64,000 nt of DNA from positions 66,076,001-66,140,000 of the forward strand of contig OX465598.1 in the NCBI GenBank assembly GCA_950022295.1, given 5' to 3'. The DNA comes from Bromus sterilis (lineage: Eukaryota > Streptophyta > Magnoliopsida > Poales > Poaceae). Under the pieces are notes generated by a model that was not told the DNA's origin, searched no databases, and worked only from the letters and a program-made list of their open reading frames with translations. Below are positions 33,958 through 47,433 of this stretch, one piece after another (the first letter of the stretch is position 1; each line of letters starts with the position of its first letter). Made by a program: the position numbers and the translations under genes.

Positions 33958-34360
33958 AGGACTGACTATAGGACTAGCAGCCTTGGCTGAAGTCGAGTCT
34001 AGCTTTCTATAGTTATATAGTTACTCTGGGTATATAAGGGAACAACGTAAGGCTTCTTTTTCTCCTTACCCTCATCGTTCTGAGTTCTGAGTCACCCTCA
34101 TCTTATTCTATGGGAAGATAGGACTAGGCTCTCCTCTATCTGATTAGAACATCTTGTTGTTTGCTTCCTTGTAGCCGTAGGAAGATTGTGTTCGGTTCGT
34201 TAGAGTTGTTGTGCTTCCTGATTTCTTACATCGTATGTAAGTGTTGTTTCCATGTTGTAAGAAATTGTATTTTCATACAATTACAGCCGTTATGCTGTCC
34301 GAGTCATTCCAGGTTTCTTCATAATCTGATGCATTTGTAAACTCCTTCTTTCTATTTCAG

Positions 34361-35140
34361 ATGGCAGATCTTCCCCCTCGGCAGATTGTTCGTTTGAACA
34401 GGTGCCTCGGTGTGCGTGGCCATCCCGCCACATTGATCAAGATGATGTCCTATGTGGGAGCAGTTGAGGAGCAGTTCCTTGACTTCAACCAGACCAAGTT
34501 CCACTGCATTGTCAGGATCTACCCGCACCACAATGGAGTCACTCAGCCTATCCACTTTGGACATGGCATTGGCATGACTGAGAACATGGCTGTGGAGGAT
34601 GTTGCATACTCATGTATTACTCTGCTGAGAGAGGAGCACACTATGATGAGAGAGACCTCGTTCCGCTATATCCCCGCTGAACTTCCAGGAGAAGAGGGAT
34701 ATTACACTGGACTCTACTCAGATCACTCTACAGAGGGTCCAGTACTTCAGATGACTGCTAGGTTTGCTTGTGATAGAGATCGTGATGCACGCGCTCTCCG
34801 TTTCGAGCTTCACGCCACCCGTCTTTTTCTGTATCGAGCACTGACACTCTTGGCACCCTTTGTGAGTGTTGGATCAGTCGAGTATGATGCTATCTACCCA
34901 GTCAGGACACAGATGCCTTCTCGAGTTTCTTGGCCCGAGATTGGAGGCATTTTTCCACCCCGTGGTCCTCTGGTTCCACCCTACGCTAGACCTAGGCCCC
35001 ATCCTTGTCCAAATGGATATCAGGGTCCAAAGGCTCCGTGTTTTTCGATGGTCACCTTCAGGTACCGGGTTACGCGGATAACTTTTACGAGGACTACTAT
35101 GGAGATGGAGATGAGTGAGACCGCCTGTGGTCTTACTTAG
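34361..35140 (+). pseudogene. Pre-gag ORF, unit 1 (unknown protein)
   Basis: 259 codons from an ATG that directly follows the acceptor-like TTTCTATTTCAG. Start MADLPPRQIVRL; the body has many aromatic and acidic residues (DFNQTKFHCIVRIYPHHN, followed by EEGYYTGLYSDHS). Compared with unit 2 it lacks about seven codons after MMSYVG, and a one-base loss near 35035 changes the last 30 residues. I recognise no known domain. It lies between primer site and gag, where most chromoviruses have only leader. The two copies are clearly the same protein, which argues it was maintained at some time. Confidence 0.6.
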
Positions 35141-35450
35141 TGAGGATTTAGTAGTATCTTAGTATATAGTACGCAAGGTGTTCTAAGTTCCAGAGGCTTA
35201 GATAAATAATGTATAGGAAGTCAGAGTGCCTCTAAAGGATGTATCATCTTCATCACGTTTGTATTAGCTTGGAGCTTGTACTAAAACGATGTATGGTTTG
35301 TATGACAACTTGTGAATATATGGCTTGTATGCTTTTATCACCATGTTGTCAAGATGATTACATCATTTGCTCTGTAATCCTTCCAGTACTTCAATACCTT
35401 GTTTAGACTCTTCCAATCAACTCTGTTTGACTTTGGTTTTCACCTTCAGG

Positions 35451-35798
35451 ATGTCTCAAGGAACCCGTGGCCAGCTTGGTCGTGCCCAAGGTCGTGGGAA
35501 TGAACCGGAGGAAGGCAACCTTCCACCCCCACCCACGATGGCTCAGGTTCTGATGGAGGTTGAGAGGAACCACCAAGACTCTCACCATTTGCTGGAGGTC
35601 ATTGCCCGCAACACCACTCAGCAGCGCATTGAGTTGGTGTCTTTGAACGACTTCATCCAGCTTCATCCCCCGGTTTTCAGTTACTCCACCGAGCCCCTTG
35701 ACGCCGATGACTGGCTTCGCAGCATCGAGAGGAAGCTCCAGGAAGGCCATGTTGCAGATGGCGACAAGGTCAACTATTCCACTTACCACCTTGAGGGT
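35451..35798 (+). pseudogene. gag: Tekay-type gag, N-terminal part, unit 1
   Basis: ATG follows CACCTTCAGG. The protein starts MSQGTRGQLGRAQGRG and reads NLPPPPTMAQVLMEVER and the capsid start FSYSTEPLDADDWLRSIE. It is split at 35798 by the LARD-like insertion and continues at 47434. The target site copy AGGGT is at 35794-35798. Confidence 0.9.
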
Positions 35799-38535
35799 TG
35801 TAACACCCCGGGTGTCACGCGACAGTAACCCAACAGGAATCACTATTGTTGGAACAGTAATCCTTTTGCTACAGTCATATCACTGTTGCTAATTTCACTT
35901 TGATCACCTTTGCATTGATCCTTTCAATAATCATGTTGGGTGATATTCAAAAGCAATGTGATCGTGGACCTTGTTCATCATGAATCAATAAAAAGTCCAA
36001 CCCTTTTCATTTGAATTCAAATCAAATATTGAAATGCCTTGGGTGCAATATTAAAACCTAGGTGACAATTAAATATTGTCCAAAAATTGTGAAACCACTT
36101 TTATAAAATCACTAATAATCAGTGGGCCATGTCCACGTGATTGTGGTTATTTGTTACGCCTCAAAAAAATCCAAACAATTCTTTATGGCAGCAGGACAAC
36201 ACCAATTGCCATTTGCAAATTCCAAACAATTATTAAAAGAGTTTATTAAAGCCCAATTCTTTTGGTGGCACTCTTGTATGATGCAGTACTAATTGTAGCG
36301 CATGCATTGTATTTTATAAAAATGCCTAGCCTATTAAAATAATTACAAACAAAAATAATATAAAGAAAAAAAAAGAAAAAGGAAAAAAACTAAACTAAAA
36401 ATCGCCCTGGCAAACCTTTCCCCCTCCCCTCAGCCCACCCGGCCCAACCCCACTGCCCCCCACCCCGGCCCACCTGGCCTCCCCCTAGACCTAGCCCGAG
36501 CCGGCTCCTCCCCCCCATCTCTCTCGATCTATTCCTCCCCACTCCCGACCCCCTCCCCCTGGACACCGAACGAGGCAGTGGCTGCGCCGCCGGCCAGCCT
36601 CAACGTCGGCTGCCCCGCCCCGGACCCCCTCGACACCGCCCTGCACCCTAGCCCCTTCCCACTTCCTCTCCATCCCGCCCCCGTGCGCTGCAGCCGACGT
36701 TGAGGATGCCGTGGCCTGTTGCCGTTCCCGTTGACGGCGGGCTCACCGCCGCCTCGGCCGTCGCCTCCCTCTACGACGCGTCGCCCTACCCCAACCCGAG
36801 GAAGCCTCTCTCCCCTCAGGCCGCATCTCCGTTCCCCATGCATCGCGGTCGCACCCCCCTGGGTGGACGTTTTGGCGGCGACCACGTCGCCGCCCGCGTC
36901 ACCGGCGGCTCGCCCCTCCGGCCTGCCCCGCCGGACTACTCCGCCCTGCTCCGCAGCCTCAACCGCCGCTGTTCCCGCTGCTGTGAGCCTCCCCTTGCTC
37001 TCCCTTCCCTACGCCCCTATTGTGCCATGTCGCGCCGTGGTTGCCATGGCCGGGCACGCCTTCGCCGTGTCCAGCGCCGGCCGCGCCTAGCCTGGCCGTG
37101 CTCGGGCTCGCCCCCGACCTTGCCTGGCCACGCCCCACCCACGCGTAGGCCGCGCCGTGCACCTGCGTGTGCCTGTGGCCGCCCGAGGCCGTCGCGTACT
37201 GCTGCCGCTGAAACTGCTGGATGCCTTCTCTGAATCTATTACGTGTACTGAACCTTGCTGCTGTTGCTAGCTTGTAACCGTTTTGACAACAACATATTAG
37301 CAAGGAAACAAATCAAAGATAGCTAAAAATGTTATGAATGGAAACTAGACATAACCAGCTTCAATTTGTTCCATTGGAGCAACTTCAGAAAATGCACGGA
37401 TTAATTTCTACCAAATTTGCAAAATGCGAATTTATATTAAATCGCAAAACGAAGTTGAGCCGATGGCCAATTTGGTGCTATGGATGAACTTGATATAGGT
37501 ATCTGTCATGCCATCGAAGGACATGGCATGATTGTACAAATGTTATAGCGCAAAACTCATGTTGGATGCATCTTCATCTGAGCTACGGATCAACGACAAT
37601 CATCGGACGAACCTTGCATCTCTTAACAATTCTGAGAATTAACGTCGGGCAACACTTTTTCGGCCAGGTTTTAATTAAGTAAATGTGCTCTACTAAAAAT
37701 GCCATCCGTACCGGATTCAAGATCACTGACAACTGATGAAGATTGTTATAAGACACAAATTCATCGGTGGAGTGGAACCCTAAAACGTAGCCTCCCGAAC
37801 ACGTCTAATGAATGTTAAAACCGGAGTTTCCCAGACTTAGAAAAATTCAGTGGGTTCCAAAATCAATGAATCACTGACAAGTGGGCCCTAGTCTTTTTAA
37901 TTATAAGAAATGTTTTATTTAAATATATTAACTCTGAATCACTAAAAGGTGGGCCCTCTGTGCCAGTTTGACTAGTCTACAACACTATTGTAGATAATGT
38001 TGAATTAATAATAATAAAGAATTTCTAGGATATGATTAAAATGATTAAATCTTTAAGAATCAATATCTTTTAATTCGTCAGTCAGATCAAAATACTTTAT
38101 ACATGAAAGTTACTCAAAAAAATACAATGAATAAGAATACGCTACCCGTATATCCACCACACCCCTCTAACATACCGAACGTGGAACATTTCTCCTCCGG
38201 TTCATCTGTCTGTCAAACGACCGGAGCCGGTAGAACTTTGCCGGATGAAACTGTTCTGAACATGAAAGTTGCTCAGAATGGATCAACGATCACCGATACA
38301 CTATCCACATGCCTGTCAGTTGTCTCTAACACTGCAGACATGGAACCTTCCCCTTCGGGTCATTTGTCCGGTAATCAACCGGTACCGGTGATCCATCCCT
38401 GAATGAATTCTCTCTCCTAGCAATACACCTTGCTTTGCGTTAGAACATAGTGTGCTACGTATTTTCCTTGTCTTGTATTTGTATTGCTATCATTGTTGTG
38501 TATTTATTGTTTCTCCCCCCTTTATTCTCCGATAG

Positions 38536-38615
38536 ACCTCATCGCTGCCGCCGACAACACCGATGCCGAGTACGACTACTACATCGACGACCGTACCCTA
38601 CCGTCGAGTTTCCAG
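38536..38615 (+). other. Putative acidic mini-exon, LARD 5' LTR
   Basis: 80 nt, same borders (CCGATAG before, CCAG|GCAAGC after) as 1095-1175 but one base shorter, so the join to the terminal exon is out of frame here. Confidence 0.35.
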
Positions 38616-40366
38616 GCAAGCAGAGCCATTTTCCTTCCCCAGATATCGCCTATCTTTTCCGTACTTTTCTTGCACTAGGCATGGTTACTCTTGCTGCTAC
38701 GTTACAATCCTATTCAATTGCATAGCATGTTTTTTCGCCCCTTGATGTACCTTCCTTTATCCTATGCTGCCTTATAAATATATATATAATATTCAGTAGT
38801 AAACCCTGTGCATTGTTAGATAGGTTTAAAATAGCGGGTCGTGATCACTCTGGTGAGTGAAAGCGGATTACAAATATTATAACTGCAACAGGTACGGATC
38901 AATGCAGACGCCCTAGGGAACCTACAACGGCGAGACTCTGTCGAGTCGCTTCGAGTTTGACTTACGAGTGGACGGACTCGTATTTCACTCTCGCCGGCTC
39001 AATAGCGTAGCATCACTGGGATGATATGAGGGTATTCCTCTTTAGTTCATTCCGCTGGTGTCTCGGCACCACCGGGGTGATACGAGAATATTCTTCTTTA
39101 GTTCATTCCGCTGATGTCTTTGTCGAACCTCTTCAAGTGTACCATCGAGGGTGATTCCTCCTGGTTTCACTTGATGGTAGGCACTCGAATTCAACTGGTG
39201 TCCTTACAGGTAAGGAGTCGGGTGACCCAACGGTGCCCGCGTAGGGTATCTTAGCGGAACGACAGGTCAGGTGTATTCCACCGGTGTGCGGCGGGCCTGG
39301 TACTTTTCGTGGCCGAAGGATTTCCTGTTGTACGAAAGTCGAGCTCTTCGGAGCAAACGCGAGACAAGGTAAGGAGACGGTTCACCTTGTTGGTAACCGC
39401 ACGAGTTGGTGGGACCACAGGGCAGGCACCGACGTTACTGGTGGTCCTGACTGCTGTCGTTGTCCGCGACTCATTCAATAAGGGGCAACGATAATGGTTG
39501 TCTCGGCAGAAAATTAATAAAATGCTTAACGGGTTCGGCGGATGACTTGAGTAGCCTTTTGGCTTATACGCACTACCTATACGTGGGATTACTCGTTTGG
39601 GCGCCTCCGCTATGTAGCCTCGTTCGAATGCTCTGAAAGACGTCCAGTTCAGCATTGAGGCAGGGACGGATCGCGCTGCGGCGTTGGAATTCACCCTCCT
39701 CGCAACGACCCGGAGAGCGAGGGGTGATAGGCCCATGACCCCCGTGCACTTAGGGCTGTAGACCGGCGGGGACCTCTCTGATGAGTCGTAGGATGGACTG
39801 CGTTGTGTCGGATAGCCTCGGTGGGGTGCTCCCTAACCAGGTGTACGCCACCCTGGAGATCGGAGCGTGTAGTTTCACACTAGTGCACCCCTGCAGGGAA
39901 GATTAATCTATTGATAGCCGTGTCCACGGTAACAGGACGCTTTATGCTGAAGCCAGATCCTATCACTACAAACTACTACTATTAAACTGTTGGTTCCGGG
40001 TTTCTCCCTCGCGGGGATGTCGCGGGAGGGAACTCGGAGGCATTGTTAATTATGATTACAACTTATTATTATACAATGCTGCAGAAACTTCTGCTGCATT
40101 GTTACTATCATTATTGTTATATTAAACTGTTGGCTGATTCTTACCTCATGCTGCAAGACTCGTCGGAAGATGCTAGTCTTCGATAGGCCTAGCTTCTCTT
40201 CCTTGCTCTGAACTTTCTACCTTGCAGTCCACTATATACAGCCTCCCCTTTCCATTTGATACAAATGCACCAATGCTTAGTAGCGGACATAAGACTCGCG
40301 CGTATGCTAGATACTCACCCTTTCTTTATTTCCCCCCTTTTTGTTTTGCCTGATCGGCCGCTGCAG

Positions 40367-40470
40367 TCGACGTTGGAGCCCAGGAGCAGGAGATCCCCGA
40401 TGTCGACCACCGCAACATGAAGATCCCCGATGCCTTCTACGACGTCGAGTTCCCTTTTGACCAGGAGTAG
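40367..40470 (+). other. Putative terminal acidic exon, LARD 5' LTR
   Basis: 104 nt after a pyrimidine-rich tract and CGGCCGCTGCAG. A phase-1 entry reads an acidic peptide (QEQEIPDVDHRN, then DAFYDVEFPFDQE) to TAG at 40468-40470. Same length in the 3' LTR (47032-47135). Confidence 0.4.
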
Positions 40471-40766
40471 TTTGGAGGTTCCCAGGCAGGAGGCCTCGCC
40501 TTTTCGATCGTTGTTGATATTTGTGCTAGCCTTCTTAAGGCAACCTTTTATCCTTGTGTCTGTACTCAGATACTATTGCTTCCGCTGACTTTGTGCTCTC
40601 GAGCTGTTGTAATTGACCCCTCGTGGCCCCTGTCTTGTATTAAACATCTTGTATTAGCTTATTTGTAGAGTTGTGTTGTGATATCTCACCGTGAGTCCCT
40701 GATCTCGATCGTGTACCTTGCGTGTATGATTACTGTACACGGTCTGATTTTGGGGGCGTCACAAGT

Positions 40767-40777
40767 TGGTATCAGAG
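40767..40777 (+). other. Primer-binding site, LARD-like element
   Basis: TGGTATCAGAG three bases after the LTR; initiator-Met type, shorter match than in the Tekay unit. Confidence 0.85.
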
Positions 40778-42473
40778 TTGACTGCCTGTAGGACACCCCA
40801 TCCAACTCCTTGGTCGAAGTCGAGTCTAGTATTTGCAAAACTACTTTGCTAACTTAGTGTTTGGCTTACGGGACCACATCGATGTCACTACGTGTGATAT
40901 CTATGGTATTAGGATCTTTTTCTCCTTACCTATGCTCTGGGACTCTGCTCTCTTATCCTTGCTGGTAAAGTTTTACTAACTCCGACTTAGGTTCACGTAC
41001 CTCCTTCCTCCCGGAGAGCTCTGCATTCTCGATGATCGTCTGATCCACCTGAAGATTTCGACGATTACTCTCCGATGAATTCCCGAGATCCTACGTGTTC
41101 ATCGCCTTTGCAATCCCATGCCACAGATAAGTCCGTGTGGATAATTGCATCCACCTCCCGATCTGGAAATCATAATTCCCTTATACTTAAGCATCAATTA
41201 ATTTCGGTGCTTCTGTCACCCGATGCCTTGGCATCCTTTCCCTTTCTGGTTGAGTGCCCATACTCACATCGGATCCTTTGCGAACCATCCGACCTTTTTG
41301 TGGATTACTATCTGACTATTCTTACATGGCTTATTCCATGTGTCAATTGGATTCATCGTGTGAAATACCCTCCATGCCCCTCGATGATTTGTGTTATCGT
41401 CGACAACCTCCCTTGCCTCCGTGCCAATACAACTTGATCATATATATCGTGCTCTGCTTTCCCTTGGGAAGGTTATACACGTGATACTGGTGTATCATCA
41501 CTTTTTCCCGTCCATTGGTCTGTTGATCAGACAATGACATTTACCTTTCCGTTGGTCTGTTTGATTAGACAACCATGTTTTACCTTCCATTGGTTTGTTT
41601 AATCTTTCGTGTGATATAAATTATCTGAGCAGCGATGATTCCCTGCTTATGTAAACACCTCGGTATACTACCTCGTCAGTAACCCTTGTTGCCATTGTTG
41701 AAAACCTTTCGGTAACCACCGATGAACAAGAACTTTGCCAATTGGTCCGCCTCGTCTTAACGAGCAGGAAAATGGTTCTCTTCATCCCTCCCCCTTGGCA
41801 CCGACGTTGTTGCCGACATAGCTAACAAGTTGTTTTCTGACTTACCTTGCAATTTGATCACCTTGTTTGTCACCACCCTTTTTATTCAATGTGAGCCCAT
41901 AACCCACAGTTCGACAGGATCGAAACCTGACTCTTGTCACCTGCTTTGTGATTTTCATTCGGTATCAGACTCAGTGCTTATGCCTGATGCTCTAGAGCCC
42001 TTTTCATCATCCGTTATCGGCATCGAATGCATGAATATCCGCCTGAGACTTCTCATGCATTCTTTTATTATCTCGATGTACTACGCATACCCCGGTAATC
42101 CGTCGTGACCCTCGGATGCATCCCCGTTGGCCTAATGGCTCCTAACATCACCCTTGGAGTTGAAGGAGTTGGGCTGCTTGCTACCCCCACCCACATAGTC
42201 TCAAGTCGGCCAGCATCAACCTTGTTTTGGTGCTGGTTTGGTTGAAAACCACACGGCTGCAATCTATTGACACACTAGAGTTGTTCAACTTTTCACCCTT
42301 CGGTGAGATGGTGAACTCTACCATGACCTCTAAAACACAGTCGAGTTCGTTAAGGTTCGGTGGTCAAATCATGTTGAGCATGAAGCCACTCCTGAACGTG
42401 AAGTTCGCCTTCGCGAAAAATATGGAATTATTTTTTCTTCTACCACTCAAATTCTCGGGACGAGAATTCTTGT
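40778..42473 (+). other. Interior of LARD-like element, non-coding
   Basis: About 1.7 kb. The longest frame (41075-41437, 120 codons) and another at 41830-42108 match nothing I know and show no motif. Phrases of 20 bases such as TTCCATTGGTTTGTTTAATC near 41590 recur in variant form at about 41510 and 41555. A palindrome with arms AATTCTCG/CGAGAATT spans 42450-42468. Confidence 0.6.
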
Positions 42474-42484
42474 AGTGGGGGAGA
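42474..42484 (+). other. Polypurine tract, LARD-like element
   Basis: AGTGGGGGAGA just before the 3' LTR. Confidence 0.8.
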
Positions 42485-42486
42485 TT

Positions 42487-45400
42487 TTTAACACCCCGGG
42501 TGTCATGCTACAGTAACCCAACAGGAATCACTGTTGTTGGAACAGTAATCCTTTTGCTACAGTCAAATCACTGTTGCTAATTTCACTTTGATCACCTTTG
42601 CATTGATCCTTTCAATAATCATGTTGGGTTATATTCAAAACAATGTGATCGTGGACCTTTTTCATCATGAATCAATAAAAAGTCCAACCCTTTTCATTTG
42701 AATTCAAATCAAATCTTGAAATTCCTTGGGTGCAATATTAAACCCTAGGTGACAATTAAATATTGTCCAAAAATTGTGAAACCACTTTTATAAAATCACT
42801 AACAATCAGTGGGCCATGTCCACGTGATTGTGGTTATTTGTTATGCCTCAAAAAAATCCAAACAATTCTTTATGGCAGCAGGACAGCACCAATTGCCATT
42901 TGCAAATTCCAAACAATTATTAAAAGAGTTTATTAAAGCCCAATTCTTTTTGTGGCACTCTTGTATGATGCAGTACTAATTGTAGCGATGCATTGTATTT
43001 TATAAAAATACCTAGCCTATTAAAATAATTACAAACAAAAATAATATAAAGAAAAAAAAGGAAAAAAAACTAAACTAAAAATCGCCCTGGCAAACCTTTC
43101 CCCCTCCCCTCAGCCCACCCGGCCCAACCCCACTGCCCCCCACCCCGGCCCACCTGGCCTCCCCCTAGACCTAGCCCGATCCGGCTCCTCCCCCCCATCT
43201 CTCTCGATCTCTTCCTCCCCACTCCCGACCCCCTCCCCCTGGACGCCGAACGAGCCTGTGGCTGCGCCGCCGGCCAGCCTCAACGTCGGCTGCCCCGCCC
43301 CGGACCCCCTCGACACCGCCCTGCACCCTAGCCCCTTCCCACTTCCTCTCCATCCCGCCCCCGTGCGCTGCGCATCGCGCGGATGCCGTGGCCTGTTGTC
43401 GTTCCCGTCGACGGCGGGCTCACCGTCGCCTCCCTCTACGACGTGTCGCCCTACCCCAACCCGAGAAAGCCTCTCTCCCCTCGTGCCGCATCTCCGTTCC
43501 CCATGCATCGCGGTCGCCCCCCTGGGTGAACGTTTTGGCCACGAACACGTCGCCGCCCGCGTCACCGGCGGCTCGCCCCTCCGGCCTGCCCCGCCGTACT
43601 ACTCCGCCCTGCTCCGCAGCCTCAACCTCCGCCGTTCCCGCTGCTGTGAGCCTCCCCTTGCTCTCCCTTCCCTACGCCCCTGTTGTGCCATGTCGCGCCG
43701 TGGTTGCCATGGTCGGGCACGCCTTCGCCGTGTCCAGCGCCGGCCGCGCCTAGCCTGGCCGCGCTCGGGCTCGCCCCGGACCTTGCCTGGCCACGCCCCG
43801 CCCACGCGTAGGCCGCGCCGTGCGTTTGTGTGTGCCCGTGGCCGCCCGAGGCCGTCGCGTATTGCTGCCGCTGAAACTGCTGGATGCCTTCTCTGAATCT
43901 ATTACGTGTACTGAACCTTGCTGCTGTTGCTAGCTTGTAACCGTTTTGACAGCAACATATTAGCAAGGAAACAAATCAAAGATAGCTAAAAATGTTATGA
44001 ATGGAAACTAGACATAACCAGCTTCAATTTGTTCCATTGGAGCAACTTCAGAAAATGCACGGATTAATTCCTACCAAATTTGCAAAATGCGGATTTATAT
44101 TAAATCGCAAAACAAAGTTGACCCGATGGCCAATTTTGTGCTATGGATGAACTTGATATAGGTATCTGTCATGCCATCGAAGGACATGGCATGATTGTAC
44201 AAATGTTATAGCGCAAAACACATGTTGGATGCATCTCCATCTGAGCTACGGATCAACGACAATCATCGGACAAACCTTGCATCTCTTAACAATTCTGAGA
44301 ATTAACGTCGGGCAACACTTTTTCGGCCAGGTTTTAATTAAGTAAATGTGCTCTACTAAAAATGCCATCCGTACCAGATTCGAGATCACTGACAACTGAT
44401 GAAGATTGTTATAAGACACAAATTCATCGGTGGAGTGGAACCCTAAAACGTAGCCTCCCGAACACGTCTAATGAATGTTAAAACCGGAGTTTCCCAGACT
44501 TATTAAAAATTCAGTGGGTTCCAAAATCAATGAATCACTGACAAGTGGGCCCTAGTCTTTTTAATTATAAGAAATGTTTTATTTAAATATATTAACTCTG
44601 AATCACTGAAAGGTAGGCCCTCTGTGCCAGTTTGACTAGTCAACAACACTATCGTAGATAATGTTGAATTAATAATAATAAAGAATTTCTAGGATATGAT
44701 TAAAATGATTAATTCTTTAAGAATCAATATCTTTTAATTCGTAAGTCAGATCAAAATACTTTATACATGAAAGTTACTCAGAAAAATACAATGAATAAGA
44801 ATACGCTACCCGTATATCCACAACACCCCTCTAACATATCGAACGTGGAACATTTCTCCTCCGGTTCATCTGTCTGTCAGACGACCGGAGCTGGTAGAAC
44901 TTTGCCGGATGAAACTGTTCTGAACATGAAAGTTGCTCAGAATGGATCAACGATCACGGATACACTCTCCACATGCCTGTCAGTTGTCTCTAACACTGCA
45001 GACATGGAACCTTCCCCTTCGGGTCATTTGTCCGGTAATCAACCAGTACCGGTGATCCATCCCCGAATGAATTCTCGCTCCTAGCAATACACCTTGCTTC
45101 GCGTTAGAACATAGTGTGCTACGTATTTTCCTTGTCTTGTATTTGTATTGCTATCATTGTTGTGTATTTATTGTTTCTCCCCCTTTATTCTCCGATAGAC
45201 CTCATCGTTGCCGCCGACAACACCGATGCCGAGTACGACTACTACATCGACGACCGTACCCTACCGTCGAGTTTCCAGGCAAGCAGAGCCATTTTCCTTC
45301 CCCAGATATCGCCTATCTTTTCCGTACTTTTCTTGCACTAGGCATGGTTACTGCTGCTGCTACGTTACAATCCTATTCAATTGCATAGCATGTTTTTGTC

Positions 45401-47428
45401 GCCCCTTGATGTACCTTCCTTTATCCTATGCTGCCTTATAAATATATATATAATATTCAGCAGTAAACCTTGTGCATTGTTAGATAGGTTTAAAATAGCG
45501 GGTCGTGATCACTCTGGTGAGTGAAAGCGGATTACAAATATTATAACTGCAACAGGTACGGATCAATGCAGACGCCCTAGGGAACCTACAACGGCGAGAC
45601 TCTGTCGAGTCGCTTCGAGTTTACCTTACGAGTGGACGGACTCGTATTTCACTCTCGTCGGCTCAATAGCGTAGCATCACTGGGATGATATGAGGGTATT
45701 CCTCTTTAGTTCATTCCGCTGGTGTCTCGGCACCACCGGGGTGATACGAGAATATTCTTCTTTAGTTCATTCCGCTGATGTCTTTGTCGAACCTCTTCAA
45801 GTGTACCATCGAGGGTGATTCCTCCTGGTTTCACTTGATGGTAGGCACTCGAATTCAACTGGTGTCCTTACAGGTAAGGAGTCGGGTGACCCAACGGTGC
45901 CCGCGCAGGGTATCTTAGCGGAACGACAGGTCAGGTGTATTCCACCGGTGTGCGGCGGGCCTGGTACTGTTCGTGGCCGAAGGATTTCCAGTTGTACGAA
46001 AGTCGAGCTCTTCGGAGCAAACGCGAGACAAGGTAAGGAGATAGTTCACCTTGTTGGTAACCGCACGAGTTGGTGGGACGACAGGGCAGGCACCGACGTT
46101 ACTGGTGGTCCTGACTGCTGTCGTTGTCCGCGACTCATTCAATAAGGGGCAACGATAACGGTTGTCTCGGCAGAAAATTAATAAAATGCTGAACGGGTTC
46201 GGCGGATGACTTGAGTAGCCTTTTGGCTTGTACGCACTACCTATACGTGGGATTACGCGTTTGGGCGCCTCCGCAATGTAGCCTCGTTCGAAAGCTCTGA
46301 AAGACGTCCAGTTCAGCATTGCGGCAGGGACGGATCGCGCTGCGGCGTTGGAATTCACCCTCCTCGCAACGACCCGGAGAGCGACGGGTGATAGGCCCAT
46401 GACCCCCTTGCACTTAGGGCTGTAGACCGGCGGGGACCTCTCTGATGAGTCGTAGGATGGACTGCGTTGTGTCGGATAGCCTCGGTGGGGTGCTCCCTAA
46501 CCAGGTGTACGCCACCCTGGAGATCCGAGCGTGTAGTGTCACACTAGTGCACCCCTTTAGGGAAGATTAATCTATCGATAGCTGTGTCCATGGTAACAGG
46601 ACGCTTTATGCTAAAGCCAGATCCTATCACTACAAACTACTACTATTAAACTGTTGGTTCCGGGTTTTCTCTCTCGCGGGGATGTCGCGGGAGGAAACTC
46701 GGAGGCATTGTTAATTATTATTACAACTTATTATTATACAATGCTGCAGAACCGCCTGCTGCATTGTTACTTTTATTACTGTTATATTAAATTGTTGGCT
46801 GATTCTTACCTCATGCTGCAAGACTCGTCGGAAGATGCTAGTCTTCGATAGGCCTAGCTTCTCTTCCTTGCTCTGAACTTTCTACCTTGCAGTCCACTAT
46901 ATACAGCCTCCCCTTTCCATTTGATACAAATGCACAAATGCTTAGTAGCGGACGTAAGACTCGCGGGTATGCTAGATACTCACCCTTTCTTTATTTCCCC
47001 CCTTTTTGTTTTGCCTGATCGGCTGCTGCAGTCGACGTTGGAGCCCAGGAGCAGGAGATCCCCGATGTCGACCACCGCAACATGAAGATCCCCGATGCCT
47101 TCTACGACGTCGAGTTCCCTTTTGACCAGGAGTAGTTTGGAGGTTCCTAGGCAGGAGGCCTCGCCTTTTCGATCTTTGTTGATATTTGTGCTAGCCTTCT
47201 TAAGGCAACCTTTTATCCTTGTGTCTGTACTCAGATACTATTGCTTCCGCTGACTTTGTGCTCTCGAGCTGTTGTAATTGAGCCCTCGTGGCCCCTGGCT
47301 TCTATTAAACAGCTTGTATTATCTTATTTGTAGATTTGTGTTGTGATATCTCACCGTGAGTCCCTGATCTCGATCGTGTACCTTGCGTGTATGATTACTG
47401 TACACGGTCTGATTTTGGGGGCGTCACA
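42487..47428 (+). repeat. LARD-like 3' LTR
   Basis: 4942 bp, a close copy of 35799-40763; its first dinucleotide is changed from TG to TT. Donor-like GTGAGC at 43646-43651, mini-exon 45199-45278 (80 nt), terminal exon 47032-47135 (104 nt). Several indels separate the two LTRs in the GC-rich block (for example near 43375). Confidence 0.93.
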
Positions 47429-47433
47429 AGGGT

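Larger units (their letters stand above)
35799..40763 (+). repeat. LARD-like 5' LTR
   Basis: 4965 bp, TGTAACACCCCGGG to GGGGGCGTCACA. GC-rich block 36400-36982 ends in donor-like GTGAGC (36983-36988). Putative small exons at 38536-38615 and 40367-40470. Apparent ORFs of 100-180 codons in the GC-rich block read on both strands and are compositional. Confidence 0.93.
35799..47428 (+). mobile_element. LARD-like non-autonomous Gypsy element, complete
   Basis: 11,630 bp with LTRs of 4965 and 4942 bp around only 1.72 kb of interior, flanked by a perfect 5-bp TSD (AGGGT, 35794-35798 and 47429-47433). Primer site TGGTATCAGAG and a G-rich purine tract are present. No gag or pol is readable. The CTCGGGACGAG phrase before the purine tract is shared with the Tekay-type units, so a Tekay-like helper is likely. 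Size and build recall the LARD class described in barley (Sukkula), but identity was not tested. Confidence 0.92.

Noticed and set aside
36529..37303. Long overlapping ORFs on both strands in the GC-rich LARD LTR block (also 43110-43966)
   Set aside because: They occur in several frames at once, are Pro/Arg/Ala-rich, and indels between the two LTRs break them. This is a composition effect.
41075..41437. 120-codon ORF in the LARD interior
   Set aside because: No motif or second copy is visible here, and the neighbouring frames are equally plausible. Listed as non-coding.
35799..47428. Naming the element Sukkula or another published family
   Set aside because: Build is similar, but no sequence comparison was possible.
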